Source: Pseudooceanicola sediminis (lineage in GTDB: Bacteria > Pseudomonadota > Alphaproteobacteria > Rhodobacterales > Rhodobacteraceae). Taken from it: DNA of 64,000 bases. The notes beneath the pieces are model-generated. The model was not told the DNA's origin and did not search any database. It saw nothing but the letters and a program-made list of their open reading frames with translations. The stretch is from positions 124,001 through 188,000 of the forward strand of contig NZ_QWJJ01000002.1 in the NCBI RefSeq assembly GCF_003575965.1, read 5' to 3'. The position numbers and the translations under genes were made by a program. Positions 9,036 through 18,478 of the stretch are shown here, piece by piece (the stretch's first letter is position 1; each line of letters starts with the position of its first letter).

Positions 9036-9461
9036 ATGGAAATGATTTCGGACATCTTGCTGGTCGCGGGCGCCCTGGGGGCCGCGTTCTATTGCTTCAT
9101 CCTTGCGCGTCGGCTGGCGCGGTTCAACGACCTGGAAAATGGCGTGGGTGGCGCGGTCGCGGTGCTGTCGGCCCAGGTTGACGACCTGACCCGGACACTG
9201 AAGGCGGCCCAGGGTGCGGCGGGCGAGGCCAACGATTCGCTCGGCCAGCTGACCGAGCGGGCAGAGGGGGTGGCAAAGCGGCTGGAGCTGTTGGTCGCAT
9301 CGATGCACGATCTGCCCGATCCCAATGCCAACCCGCAGAGGGGACCGGAGACAGAGGCCGGGCCGGCGTCCATGCTGCATCGCACCACCACGCCGCAGCT
9401 GAGCGAAGCCGCACCGCATAGCGAACAGCCGGTCTTTTCGCGCCGCTCGGCGTCGAGCTGA
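9036..9461 (+). CDS. uncharacterised membrane-anchored coiled-coil protein in the fla operon
   Basis: This gene of 141 codons is not recognised. It has GAGGGGACAGGAC directly upstream of its ATG, a single N-terminal TM segment (ISDILLVAGALGAAFYCFILA), then a long Ala/Leu/Gln-rich helix (about residues 35-85) that looks like a coiled coil, and a Pro-rich tail. It lies 11 bases after fliL and nine before the MotE-like gene, so it is almost certainly co-transcribed and probably acts at the basal body or stator. The function is unknown. Confidence 0.75.
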   Translation: MEMISDILLVAGALGAAFYCFILARRLARFNDLENGVGGAVAVLSAQVDDLTRTLKAAQGAAGEANDSLGQLTERAEGVAKRLELLVASMHDLPDPNANPQRGPETEAGPASMLHRTTTPQLSEAAPHSEQPVFSRRSASS

Positions 9462-9470
9462 GGCCTGGCA

Positions 9471-10142
9471 ATGGCAAAGGTCCCGAAACCCGCAAAGGCC
9501 AGCCAGAGGGTTGCTGGAAAAGGCGCCGCAAAGGGCAAGGCCGCACCGCGTCGGCGACGCGCGCGGCGCGGCACCCTGATGATGATCGCGGCGCTGCTGG
9601 TCACCTCGGCCATCCTGCGCGTCGGCACACAGACCGGTCACGTCCTGGCGCTGGAAAAATTGACCAGCGGTGCTGCGGAGGCCGCTGACGCAGGACAAGA
9701 GAGCGCTCAGTCTGACGCGCCAATGGCCATGTCACCGGATATCGAGGCCATGCTGGCGGCCTTCAAGGCGCGCGAAGCGAGACTGGATCAGCGCGAGGCA
9801 CAGATCCGCGACCGGATGAACGCCCTGGCCATCGCGGACGAAGAGATCGACAAGAAGCTGGCGCAGCTCGAAGCCGCGGAAAATGCCCTGAAACAGACAT
9901 TGGCGCTGGCCGACAGCGCCGCGGAAAACGACCTGTCCCGCCTGACCGCAGTCTATGAGAACATGAAGCCAAAGGATTCCGCGGCGCTGTTCGAACAGAT
10001 GGACCCGGATTTTGCCGCCGGCTTCCTTGGCCGGATGCAGCCCGGCGCGGCCGCCGCCCTGATGGCCAGCCTGACGCCGGAGCGTGCGTATACGATCAGC
10101 GTCGTGCTGGCCGGGCGAAATTCATCTGTTCCAAAGAAATGA
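9471..10142 (+). CDS. MotE-like flagellar protein (MgtE N-terminal-like domain)
   Basis: A 223-residue protein with a Lys/Arg-rich cytoplasmic start, one TM segment (about residues 35-52), a periplasmic coiled coil (about 85-145), and a C-terminal domain YENMKPKDSAALFEQMDPDFAAGFLGRM that resembles the helical MgtE-N/MotE fold. In Sinorhizobium, MotE is a periplasmic chaperone for the motor protein MotC. Its place directly before motA supports a stator role here. Whether it is a functional MotE orthologue is not shown by sequence alone. Confidence 0.75.
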   Translation: MAKVPKPAKASQRVAGKGAAKGKAAPRRRRARRGTLMMIAALLVTSAILRVGTQTGHVLALEKLTSGAAEAADAGQESAQSDAPMAMSPDIEAMLAAFKAREARLDQREAQIRDRMNALAIADEEIDKKLAQLEAAENALKQTLALADSAAENDLSRLTAVYENMKPKDSAALFEQMDPDFAAGFLGRMQPGAAAALMASLTPERAYTISVVLAGRNSSVPKK

Positions 10143-10191
10143 CCTCTAGCGTGAACAGCAACGTGCAGGCAGTGGATTCGAGGCGGCGGAC

Positions 10192-11061
10192 ATGATTGGT
10201 TTTATCGGTATTGCGGTCATCTTCATCATGGTCTTCGGCGGCTATATCCTTGCCGGTGGCAAGATGGGGATCATCCTGAAGGCGCTGCCGTTCGAGATGA
10301 TGATGATCGGGGGTGCCGCCCTCGGCGCCTTCCTTCTGTCGAACGACATGGCCGGGGTGAAACACACCGCCAAGGATATCGGCAAGGTGTTCAAAGGCCC
10401 CAAGTGGAAGCATGAGGATTACCGTGACCTGCTGTGCCTGTTGTTCGAATTGATCAGGCTGGCCAGGCAGAACCCCGTCGCGATCGAGGAACATATCGAA
10501 GCGCCCGAGGAATCGACGATTTTCAGCAAGTATCCCAAGATCCTTGGCGACAAGGAGGCGATCAATCTGATCTGCGACACCATGCGGTCCGCCTCGATGA
10601 ACTATGACGATCCGCATCAGGTGGAAGAGGTCTTGGAGAAGCGCATGGAGGCAAACCTGCACCACGCGCTGCATTCCAGCCACGCCTTGCAGCAGGTCGC
10701 TGATGGGTTGCCCGCCCTGGGCATCGTTGCGGCCGTGTTGGGGGTGATCAAGACGATGGCCTCGATCGACCAGCCGCCCGAAGTTCTGGGGAAAATGATC
10801 GGTGGCGCGCTGGTTGGCACATTCCTGGGGGTGTTTCTGGCCTATGGTCTGGTCGGTCCCTTCTCCGGCAAGGTCAAGACGGTGATCGAAGAGGATGGGC
10901 ATTTCTATCAACTGATCCGCGAGGTGCTGGTGGCCAACCTGCACAACCATGCAACCAACATCTGCATCGAGGTCGGTCGCCAGAATACACCCTCTCATTG
11001 CCGCCCCAGTTTTTCCGAGCTGGAAGAGGCCCTGAAGGAAGTGAAAAGCGGGGCCGCATGA
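10192..11061 (+). CDS. motA: flagellar stator protein MotA
   Basis: MotA is the proton-channel stator subunit that pushes on FliG. The 289-residue protein has four TM segments: two near the N terminus (FIGIAVIFIMVFGGYILAGG and MMMIGGAALGAFLL) and two later (LPALGIVAAVLGVIKTM and GGALVGTFLGVFLAYGLVGP), with the conserved prolines before TM3 and after TM4. The large cytoplasmic loop between them is intact. Its usual partner motB does not follow; the next gene is a large exported protein, so motB must lie outside the window. Confidence 0.96.
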   Translation: MIGFIGIAVIFIMVFGGYILAGGKMGIILKALPFEMMMIGGAALGAFLLSNDMAGVKHTAKDIGKVFKGPKWKHEDYRDLLCLLFELIRLARQNPVAIEEHIEAPEESTIFSKYPKILGDKEAINLICDTMRSASMNYDDPHQVEEVLEKRMEANLHHALHSSHALQQVADGLPALGIVAAVLGVIKTMASIDQPPEVLGKMIGGALVGTFLGVFLAYGLVGPFSGKVKTVIEEDGHFYQLIREVLVANLHNHATNICIEVGRQNTPSHCRPSFSELEEALKEVKSGAA

Positions 11062-13409
11062 TGCTGCGATGGTTGCCCCAGATCCCGGCTTCGCCCCTCT
11101 CCATGCTTTTGGCGTTGTTGCTGTTGCCAGGTAGCGCGGCGTCGCAGGTCGCGACCGTGCGCTCCGGTGACCACCCCGATTTTTCCCGCCTGACCGTTGC
11201 TCTGCCCGCTGGCACCCAATGGTCGATGGAGCAGACGCCGGGACGCCTGCGAGTCGACCTTGCAGGCGACCTTGGTGCCCTGGATCTGAGCCAGATCTTT
11301 CGCCGCATATCCCGCGATCGTATTGCGGATGTTCAGCCGCTGCCCGGAACCGGGCTGGACATCCGCTTGACCTGCGATTGCGCTGCCGAGGCGCAATTGT
11401 CAGCAGACAACCTGCTGATCATCGACATCAAGGACGGCCCGCCCCTGCCCGCACCTGCCCCGGCGCAGCTCGCAGCGCCGCGTCGCCTGCCGACGGCGGG
11501 TGCAACACAGCTGAGCTTTGGCGAAACCCCAAGCGTCCCTCTGGTGGCCGATGCCAATCCGGACACGCCCCCCGCACCCCAACAGCCACCCGAAATACCA
11601 CAGCAGACGCCCGAGGAGCGCGCCCGCACAGAGCAGGCCGAGAAATTTGCATTGCGTCGGATCAACAGCCTGCCCGATCTACCGCCGCCCACACCCGAAC
11701 CCGACCCGAACCTGACCCGGGAATTGGAAACCACGCTGTTGCAGGCAATTGGTCGCGCAGCGACAGAGGGGTTGCTGGATGCGGATGCGGCGAATGCCTC
11801 TCTCCTGCCTGCGGATCTACGGCAGGTCAGCACCACCAAGGACAGCGACGCCCACACGGACCCCGGAGTGATGGCGACCCCGGGCACGCTTGAGGCGGCC
11901 AAGCCCGGTGAGAACACTCGCTTCGTCCTGTCCGGGGACAGCTGCGAACAGACTATGCCCCCCACCATCGCCGACGACACCGAGGACGATTTCGCGGCGC
12001 GTCTCGGCCAGCTGCGTGCGGCGCTGACGGCGGAGTTCGACCGCGACGACAGCACCGCCTATCGGGATCTTGCCCGGTTCTACCTGCTGAATGGTTTTGG
12101 CGCCGAGGCATTGCGCCTGTTGGAATCGGTGCCGCAAGACCCCGCGCTGGCCGAAGAAATGAAGACCTTCGCCACAATTCTTGAATATGGCCATGGTGCG
12201 GCGGATGGTCCGTTTTCCGGCAAGATCGGCTGCGATACCGAAGCCGCAATGTGGGCCGCGCTGACCGGACCGACCCTGGCGCCTGGTCAGGATTTCGACG
12301 GTGCAGCGATCTTGCGTTCTGTCGCTGCCCTGCCGGTACCGCTGAAATCCTACCTTGGTGCTGTTCTGGCCGAGCGCTTCAGTGCCGCGCAGGAAAACGA
12401 GATGGCAAAGGACCTGTTGCGCATCGTTGATCGCGATGTAAGTGAAGCAACCGCCCTTCGTAATTTTGCCGCCGCGCGCATCACCTCGCATGAGGCCGGC
12501 CAGCCCGATCATGCCGCCTACCAGGACTTGATCGCGCAGAACGACGATGTTTCGCCCGAGGCGCTGCTGCACTACACCAACGAATCGATCGACAATGGCG
12601 ACAGCATCGACCCCGAAACCATCGGCCTTCTGGAAAGTTACCGCACGCAGTACCGCGATGCCCCGATCTCGGCCAAGTTGGTACAGACCGAGATCGTTGC
12701 CCACGCCTCTGCCGGCAATTTCCCGGCAGCCTATGATCTGTTTGCCAGTCAGGCCGATACGATGGATGCGGATGCGCGCGCCACGGTGGCCGATGGCCTG
12801 ACGCGCAACCTGGCCAGCCACGCCGCCGACGCCGTATTTACCCGGCAGTTCTTCGGCCACGAGGGGATCATTCGCCAAGGCGCGCGGCCAGAGACCATGA
12901 ATGCAGTTGCCCAACGCTTGCTGGATCTCGGATTTCTCGACCAGGCGGAACAGCTGATCACCAAAGGCGCGGATGGCGAAGCCGGGCGCCAACGGCGCAT
13001 TCTGCGCGCCAAGATTGCCCTGGCAGGCAACCAACCCCGACGCGCCGAAGCCGAGCTGTTCGGGCTGACGGGCGAAGATATCGATCTGCTGCGCGCCAAG
13101 GCATCGCTGGATACGTCCGACTATGCCCAGGCGCAGACGCTGTTTGACGCCGCCGGCAGCACCCAGGACGCGGGAACGGCCGCATGGCTCGGGCGTGACT
13201 GGACCACGATGAGGACGTTGGAGGACCCGCCCAAGGCGCGGCTCGCCGACGTGGTGACCCAGCAGCAGGATGCGCCCATCGCCCTGCCGGAGATCGGGCC
13301 CCCGACGCTGGCTCTCAGCCGCGACGTGCTGAGTCAGAGCAGCGATACGCGCACGGCACTGCGCGAGTTGCTCTCGACCGTTCAGGTCGAAACCGCGCTG
13401 GACCAATAA
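11058..13409 (+). CDS. large exported AMIN-like/TPR protein of the flagellar operon
   Basis: A 783-residue protein, not assignable to a named flagellar component. It begins with a signal peptide (LSMLLALLLLPGSAASQ), then a domain of about 100 residues that resembles AMIN (VRSGDHPDFSRLTVALP, then an 'I.VDLAGDL'-like strand and 'LLIIDIKDG'). A Pro-rich linker (about 140-215) follows, and the C-terminal 450 residues are helical with TPR-like repeats (ARFYLLNGFGAEALRLLESV; RRAEAELFGLTGEDIDLLRAKASL). The start at 11058 overlaps the motA stop, so it is translationally coupled to motA. It is probably periplasmic. Confidence 0.8.
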   Translation: MMLRWLPQIPASPLSMLLALLLLPGSAASQVATVRSGDHPDFSRLTVALPAGTQWSMEQTPGRLRVDLAGDLGALDLSQIFRRISRDRIADVQPLPGTGLDIRLTCDCAAEAQLSADNLLIIDIKDGPPLPAPAPAQLAAPRRLPTAGATQLSFGETPSVPLVADANPDTPPAPQQPPEIPQQTPEERARTEQAEKFALRRINSLPDLPPPTPEPDPNLTRELETTLLQAIGRAATEGLLDADAANASLLPADLRQVSTTKDSDAHTDPGVMATPGTLEAAKPGENTRFVLSGDSCEQTMPPTIADDTEDDFAARLGQLRAALTAEFDRDDSTAYRDLARFYLLNGFGAEALRLLESVPQDPALAEEMKTFATILEYGHGAADGPFSGKIGCDTEAAMWAALTGPTLAPGQDFDGAAILRSVAALPVPLKSYLGAVLAERFSAAQENEMAKDLLRIVDRDVSEATALRNFAAARITSHEAGQPDHAAYQDLIAQNDDVSPEALLHYTNESIDNGDSIDPETIGLLESYRTQYRDAPISAKLVQTEIVAHASAGNFPAAYDLFASQADTMDADARATVADGLTRNLASHAADAVFTRQFFGHEGIIRQGARPETMNAVAQRLLDLGFLDQAEQLITKGADGEAGRQRRILRAKIALAGNQPRRAEAELFGLTGEDIDLLRAKASLDTSDYAQAQTLFDAAGSTQDAGTAAWLGRDWTTMRTLEDPPKARLADVVTQQQDAPIALPEIGPPTLALSRDVLSQSSDTRTALRELLSTVQVETALDQ

Positions 13410-13545
13410 CCCGCATACCACCGCGAAATATTTGCGAGTCTTCAACCATTTCCCGGAATAGTCGGCCCCAGACGACAGCGTACGACGCGCCAGAATGGCA
13501 CCGGCCACCCAAAGCGGCCGCCCGCAGAATGCAAGTGGGACATTG

Positions 13546-15636
13546 ATGACCGACTCCGAATCCCGACCGCTTTTTCAGCCCACGATCCTGTTGGCCCTGG
13601 CGCTTATGTCGATCATCGTCATGATGATCCTGCCAGTGCCCGCCTTTGTACTGGATGTCGGCCTGGCAGCCAGCTTTGCCTTGGCGATCCTGATTTTCAC
13701 CGTCACCCTGTTCATCGAAAAGCCGCTCGATTTCTCGGCGTTTCCGACGGTGCTGCTGGCCTCGCTGATGCTGCGACTGTCGCTCAACGTGTCTTCGACA
13801 AAGCTGATCATTGGCGAAGGGCATACCGGCACCCGCGCCGCGGGCGATGTCATCCGCGGATTTGCCGACTTCGTCATGGGCGGATCCGTGTTTCTCGGCC
13901 TCGTTGTCTTTGGCGTTCTGCTGATCGTCAACTTCATGGTCATCACCAAGGGTGCCGCGCGCATGGCCGAGGTCGGCGCGCGTTTCGCCCTGGACGGAAT
14001 GCCCGGCAAGCAGCTGGCCATCGACAGCGACATGTCCGCCGGCGCCATCGACCACGTGCAGGCCAAGGAACGGCGCGAGCGCGAGCAGTTGGAAACCACA
14101 TTTTTCGGCTCGCTCGACGGCGCCTCGAAGTTCGTCAAGGGCGATGCTGTCGCGGGCCTGCTGATCACCATCCTGAACCTGGTCGTGGGGCTGATGATGG
14201 GTGTCATCGTGCACGGCATGGCGCTGGGCGATGCTTTTGAAACCTATGCCATCCTGACCGTCGGCGACGGTCTGGTCACGCAGATCCCCGCTGTCATCAT
14301 CTCGATCGCCTCCGCTCTGCTGCTGGCGCGGGGTGGCGCGACGGGCGCAACCGATCTGGCGCTGGTCGGCCAGCTGGGGCGTCACCCCGCCGCGCTGACC
14401 ACCGTGGCCATCCTGATGATGCTGTTCGCCTTCGTGCCCGGCCTGCCCTTTCTGCCCTTCGTGATCGGCGGGCTGGTGCTGGGCGGATCCGCCTTTGCCG
14501 TCCATCGCAAGAACAACAAGGCGGCGGACAGTGCCAAGCATGACAGCAGCGACATGCCGGCTCTCAAGCCCAAGTCGCTGGGCGACACGCTGGATCTGGA
14601 CGATGTGCACGTGGAATTTGCACCCGACCTCGTCAACATGGTGCTGGACCCCGGCACCGGGCTGGATGCCCGGATCGAGAATATGCGTCTGCATGTGGCA
14701 GAGAGCTATGGTCTGATCCTGCCCGAAATCCGGCTGACCGACGACCCCTCCCTGCCCTCGGGCAGCTATGTCATCCGCATTCAGGGGGTCGAACAGGCCC
14801 GCGCCACCCTGCGACCCGATCACATCCTGGCCCTGATCCAGGGTGGCGGCGACGATGTGCCCTCGGGCGAGGACGTCAAGGAACCGGTATATGGCGCGCC
14901 CGCCCGTTGGATCGACGGATCAACCCAGGAAAGCGCGGCGCTGTCCGGCACCACCCTCGTCACCCCGACCGAGGTGCTGGCGACCCATCTGCTGGAAACG
15001 ATCAAGCGGAATTTCCCGCGTCTTCTGACATTGAAATCCATGCGCCGCGTGCTGGAGGAAATGACGAACCTGACCGATGCGCACCGTGCCGAGGCGAACC
15101 GCAAGCTGCTCGATGAACTGGTGCCCGACAAGGTTCCGCTGGACCTGCTGCACCAGGTGCTGCGCCTGCTGGTCGGGGAACAGGTTTCCATTCGCAACAT
15201 GCCCCTGATCCTTGAATCCGTGGCCGAGATCCGCCCCCACATGCCCCAGCCCGAATCGATCTGCGAACACGTGCGCCATCGCCTGGGTTTCCAGTTGATC
15301 GCGGATCTGCGGCGCGCGGATGGCACGACACCGTTGATCCAGCTGGCACCCGGGTGGGAGGACATCTTTGCCACCTACCAGCTGGACCGCGAGCGGGGCA
15401 GCATCGACATCGCCCTGCCGCCCGACATCTACAATCGACTGGTCGGCAATGTCTCGGCCGCGATCAGCGATGCCAGCGACAAGGGGATCTACCCCGCCGT
15501 CGTGACGTCGACCCAGCGCAGACGTTTCCTGCGCATGGCGCTGAGTGCGCGCGGCATCACCAATCCGGTCCTGTCGTTCGAGGAAATCGGCGTTGACGCC
15601 CGCCCGGCGCTGATCGCGATGGTGCCCGATGAATGA
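13546..15636 (+). CDS. flhA: flagellar export gate protein FlhA
   Basis: FlhA is the large subunit of the flagellar export gate and docks export chaperones. The 696-residue protein has an N-terminal membrane half with about eight TM segments and the FHIPEP-family stretch LMLRLSLNVSSTKLIIG, then a cytoplasmic half with PEIRLTDDPSLPSGSYVIRI and the C-terminal ring-building domain. ATG 13546 (MTDSES) gives the family's usual length; an upstream in-frame ATG has no ribosome binding site. It opens the flhA-fliR-flhB export-gate run. Confidence 0.97.
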   Translation: MTDSESRPLFQPTILLALALMSIIVMMILPVPAFVLDVGLAASFALAILIFTVTLFIEKPLDFSAFPTVLLASLMLRLSLNVSSTKLIIGEGHTGTRAAGDVIRGFADFVMGGSVFLGLVVFGVLLIVNFMVITKGAARMAEVGARFALDGMPGKQLAIDSDMSAGAIDHVQAKERREREQLETTFFGSLDGASKFVKGDAVAGLLITILNLVVGLMMGVIVHGMALGDAFETYAILTVGDGLVTQIPAVIISIASALLLARGGATGATDLALVGQLGRHPAALTTVAILMMLFAFVPGLPFLPFVIGGLVLGGSAFAVHRKNNKAADSAKHDSSDMPALKPKSLGDTLDLDDVHVEFAPDLVNMVLDPGTGLDARIENMRLHVAESYGLILPEIRLTDDPSLPSGSYVIRIQGVEQARATLRPDHILALIQGGGDDVPSGEDVKEPVYGAPARWIDGSTQESAALSGTTLVTPTEVLATHLLETIKRNFPRLLTLKSMRRVLEEMTNLTDAHRAEANRKLLDELVPDKVPLDLLHQVLRLLVGEQVSIRNMPLILESVAEIRPHMPQPESICEHVRHRLGFQLIADLRRADGTTPLIQLAPGWEDIFATYQLDRERGSIDIALPPDIYNRLVGNVSAAISDASDKGIYPAVVTSTQRRRFLRMALSARGITNPVLSFEEIGVDARPALIAMVPDE

Positions 15637-16396
15637 GGCCGCCGCAGATGTCCTGACCCTGCTGCGGTTGCAGGGATGGACGGCCGCTATGATCTTTCTT
15701 CGGGTCGGCGCGTTCACCTCGCTCGTGCCCGGCTTCGGAGAGCAATCCGTCCCCACCCGCGTCAAGCTGGCGGTGGCGATCAGCCTGACTGCGGTCGTGC
15801 TGGCCGCCGCACCCGCCCTGCCCGAGGGCACCGCGCCGGACCTCGCGACCTTCCTGCGGTTTCTGGCAACCGAAACGCTGATCGGGCTATCGCTCGGCCT
15901 GGGGCTGCGGTTGTTCGTCATCGGCTTGCAGACCGCAGGGTCGATGATCGCACAGGCGACCTCGTTATCGCAGATCCTGGGCAATGCGGGGGTAGAGCCG
16001 ATGCCAGCCATCGGCCACGTCCTGGTCATTGCCGGTTTGGCGCTGGCAATGACGCTGGGGCTGCATGTGCACGCCGTACTCTACCTGTTGATGTCCTACG
16101 AGGTGATGCCCCCCGGCCAGTGGCCCGATGCCAGCGATATCGCGCAATGGGGTATCGGCCTGACCGCGCAGAGTTTTCAGATGGCCTTCAGCCTTGCTGC
16201 GCCGTTCATCATCATTTCTTTGATCTACAACCTTACGCTGGGCGTCATCAACCGCGCCATGCCGCAGCTGATGGTGGCGTTTGTCGGTGCGCCCGTGATC
16301 ACCTTTGGCGGGCTGGCCCTGCTGCTGATCCTCTCGGTGCAGATCCTCAGCAGCTGGTCCGGGCGGCTCATGGCCTTTCTCGTGGCCCCGTTCTGA
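15629..16396 (+). CDS. fliR: flagellar export gate protein FliR
   Basis: FliR completes the FliPQR gate. The 255-residue protein is strongly hydrophobic with about six TM segments, starting with LRLQGWTAAMIFLRVGAFTSLVPGFG and including the conserved MNRAMPQLMVAFVGAP-like segment (here INRAMPQ...GAPV) typical of FliR/SctT. It overlaps the flhA end by eight bases, implying coupled translation, and is followed ten bases later by flhB. Confidence 0.96.
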   Translation: MNEAAADVLTLLRLQGWTAAMIFLRVGAFTSLVPGFGEQSVPTRVKLAVAISLTAVVLAAAPALPEGTAPDLATFLRFLATETLIGLSLGLGLRLFVIGLQTAGSMIAQATSLSQILGNAGVEPMPAIGHVLVIAGLALAMTLGLHVHAVLYLLMSYEVMPPGQWPDASDIAQWGIGLTAQSFQMAFSLAAPFIIISLIYNLTLGVINRAMPQLMVAFVGAPVITFGGLALLLILSVQILSSWSGRLMAFLVAPF

Positions 16397-16406
16397 GGCG
16401 GCGAAG

Positions 16407-17495
16407 ATGGCAGAAGACGACCAGAGCAGCGAAAAACCACACGAGCCGACACAGCGAAAGCTGCAAAAGGCGCGCGAACAGGGCGAAGTGCCACGGTCGA
16501 ACGACCTGTCGACAGCCGCGGCCTATGGCGGGTTGTGCATTGCCGGGGTTGCCGTTGGCGGGCCGGCGCTGATCCGCCTCGGCGGGACCCTGCAAAGCCT
16601 GATCGACCGGCCGGAGTCCCTGGCGCCTCTCTATTTTGACGGCGCCGGCACGACTCCGACCGGCGGGCTGATGGCCAGCGTCGCCCTGTCGCTGCTGCCG
16701 TTTTTCCTGGTCCCGGCTGTGGCGGCGTTGACGGCGGTCATCGCGCAGCAGGCCTTTGTCGTCTCGGCCGACAAGATCCGCCCGAAGCTGTCGCGCATCT
16801 CGGTCATTTCCAACGCCAAGAACAAGTTCGGGCGCGGCGGTCTGTTCGAATTCTTCAAGAGCTTTGCCAAACTGCTGATCTATTCGGCCTGCCTGTATTT
16901 TTTCGTGTCGGCCAAGCTGCCGGAAATGATCAACACACTCTATCTCGGCCCCGGCATCACCACGGCGACGTTGCTGCGGCTTTGTATCGAATTCCTGTTC
17001 ATCGTCTTTCTCATCTCGCTCGTCATCGGCGGCGTCGACTTCCTGTGGCAGCGGGCCGAGCACATGCGCAAGAATCGCATGTCCGACAAGGACATGCGCG
17101 ACGAATTCAAGGATTCCGAGGGCGATCCGCACATGAAACAGCAGCGTCGCCAGCGTGGCCAGGAAATTGCCAACTCACAGATGATGGCAGACCTGCCCAA
17201 GGCCGATGTGGTGATCGTCAACCCGACCCACTATGCCGTGGCGCTGAAATGGGACCGCACACGCGGATCTGCCCCGGTGTGCCTGGCCAAGGGGGTCGAC
17301 GAGGTTGCCGCGGTCATGCGCCGTATCGCGGGCGAACACGCCATACCGATCCACAGCGATCCGCCAACTGCGCGAAAGTTGCATGCAACGGTCGAAATCG
17401 GTGACCAGATCGACCCGGACGACTACCGCGCCGTCGCGGCTGCCATACGGTTCGCGGACCAGATGCGCAGCAAGGCGAAAGGGCGGATCAGATGA
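16407..17495 (+). CDS. flhB: flagellar export switch protein FlhB
   Basis: FlhB sets substrate specificity of export, switching from rod/hook to filament proteins after autocleavage. The 362-residue protein starts with EDDQSSEKPHEPTQRKLQKAREQG, the standard FlhB N terminus. Four TM segments follow, and then the autocleavage motif NPTH at residues 272-275 in VIVNPTHYAVALKW. The C-terminal cytoplasmic domain is complete. FliK, which triggers the switch, is encoded about 10 kb downstream. Confidence 0.97.
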   Translation: MAEDDQSSEKPHEPTQRKLQKAREQGEVPRSNDLSTAAAYGGLCIAGVAVGGPALIRLGGTLQSLIDRPESLAPLYFDGAGTTPTGGLMASVALSLLPFFLVPAVAALTAVIAQQAFVVSADKIRPKLSRISVISNAKNKFGRGGLFEFFKSFAKLLIYSACLYFFVSAKLPEMINTLYLGPGITTATLLRLCIEFLFIVFLISLVIGGVDFLWQRAEHMRKNRMSDKDMRDEFKDSEGDPHMKQQRRQRGQEIANSQMMADLPKADVVIVNPTHYAVALKWDRTRGSAPVCLAKGVDEVAAVMRRIAGEHAIPIHSDPPTARKLHATVEIGDQIDPDDYRAVAAAIRFADQMRSKAKGRIR

Positions 17496-17956
17496 GCCTG
17501 CCGAACACTCAGCGGCTTGCGCCGCTTGCCGCGATCACGGACATGGCGCATCAGGCCGCCCTGATGCGCCTGCGTCGCATCACCGCACGGGAACAGGCCC
17601 TGCGCGACAGCCTGGCGGATCTGGACGATCGGGCGGCAAACGGATTTCTGCGCTCTCTGTCCGGTCACGACAATGTGGATGGCGTTGCGAACCTGGGGTT
17701 CGTCGGCGGACAGGAACGCAACTGGCGCGACTGGATCTCGGTCCAACGGGCCTCGCTTCAGGTCGACCTGGCAAAGGTTCTGGGTGAAAAGGCCGAGCAC
17801 ATGACCCGGCTGACACAAACCCTGGGCCGCAAGGATGTGGCGGAAAAAATGCTGCGCGCCGCGCAGGAGCGCGACCGGCGGGACCGATCGCAAAAGCAGA
17901 TGGCTGCGCTGCAAGAGCTTTCGCTGATGCTGCACAGCCATCGCACCAGACGGTGA
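17492..17956 (+). CDS. FliJ-like coiled-coil protein (tentative)
   Basis: A 154-residue, highly charged helical protein whose start overlaps the flhB stop by four bases. The segment from about residue 85 to the end is rich in Arg, Gln and Leu (AEKMLRAAQERDRRDRSQKQ) and looks like a coiled coil. Size, composition and place in the export operon resemble FliJ, the central stalk of the FliH-FliI ATPase, but fliI itself is on another operon and no sequence signature settles it. It ends six bases from the convergent fliL2. Confidence 0.6.
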   Translation: MSLPNTQRLAPLAAITDMAHQAALMRLRRITAREQALRDSLADLDDRAANGFLRSLSGHDNVDGVANLGFVGGQERNWRDWISVQRASLQVDLAKVLGEKAEHMTRLTQTLGRKDVAEKMLRAAQERDRRDRSQKQMAALQELSLMLHSHRTRR

Positions 17957-17962
17957 CGAAGG

Positions 17963-18469
17963 TCAGGAATCCTGCCGCGCGATATCGGTGATCAGAACAT
18001 CCGACACCAGCGGCCCGAGCGATTTTGACGCCACCCTGTACAGCGCGGCCCGAAGCACATCCAGGTTGTTGGAGCTCGTGAACGATCCCTCGAACCCACC
18101 CATGTTGGCGTGATCGAACATCACCTGCAGAAAGGCATCACGCAATTTCGGCTCTCGCCCATAGACCACGTCGCTGCGACCCGGTTCGATTTCAAGGCTG
18201 ATCGAGACCACGACCAACGCGCCGACACGTTCCTGCGTGACGACCGGCACGATGAACTGATCGTGCATCTTGATGTATTCCTTGTCCGCGGGATCGGCCT
18301 CGACCTTTTCTTCGGGGTCGGGGGCGGCATGGGTGTCTGTCGCCATCTCGGTGTCGCCGCACGGGTTGATCGCCGCCATTTCCTGCGGGGCAGGTTTCAG
18401 CATCAGGCCCGCGCCGCCACCGGCCCCGATTCCGAGCAGAATCAACAGGATGGGAAGGAGTTTTTTCAT
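17963..18469 (-). CDS. second FliL-family protein
   Basis: A 168-residue protein with a short N-terminal TM segment (LLPILLILLGIGAGGGAGLML) and a periplasmic FliL-like domain (YIKMHDQFIVPVV, then VVVSISLEIEPG, ending VSDVLITDIARQDS). It is the last gene of the flgB-to-flgH operon and is distinct from fliL at 8530. FliL paralogues occur in several alphaproteobacteria, where they may have different stator roles. The N terminus contains a Cys and an acidic linker not seen in the first copy. Confidence 0.82.
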   Translation of the reverse strand: MKKLLPILLILLGIGAGGGAGLMLKPAPQEMAAINPCGDTEMATDTHAAPDPEEKVEADPADKEYIKMHDQFIVPVVTQERVGALVVVSISLEIEPGRSDVVYGREPKLRDAFLQVMFDHANMGGFEGSFTSSNNLDVLRAALYRVASKSLGPLVSDVLITDIARQDS

Positions 18470-18478
18470 GAACTTTCC

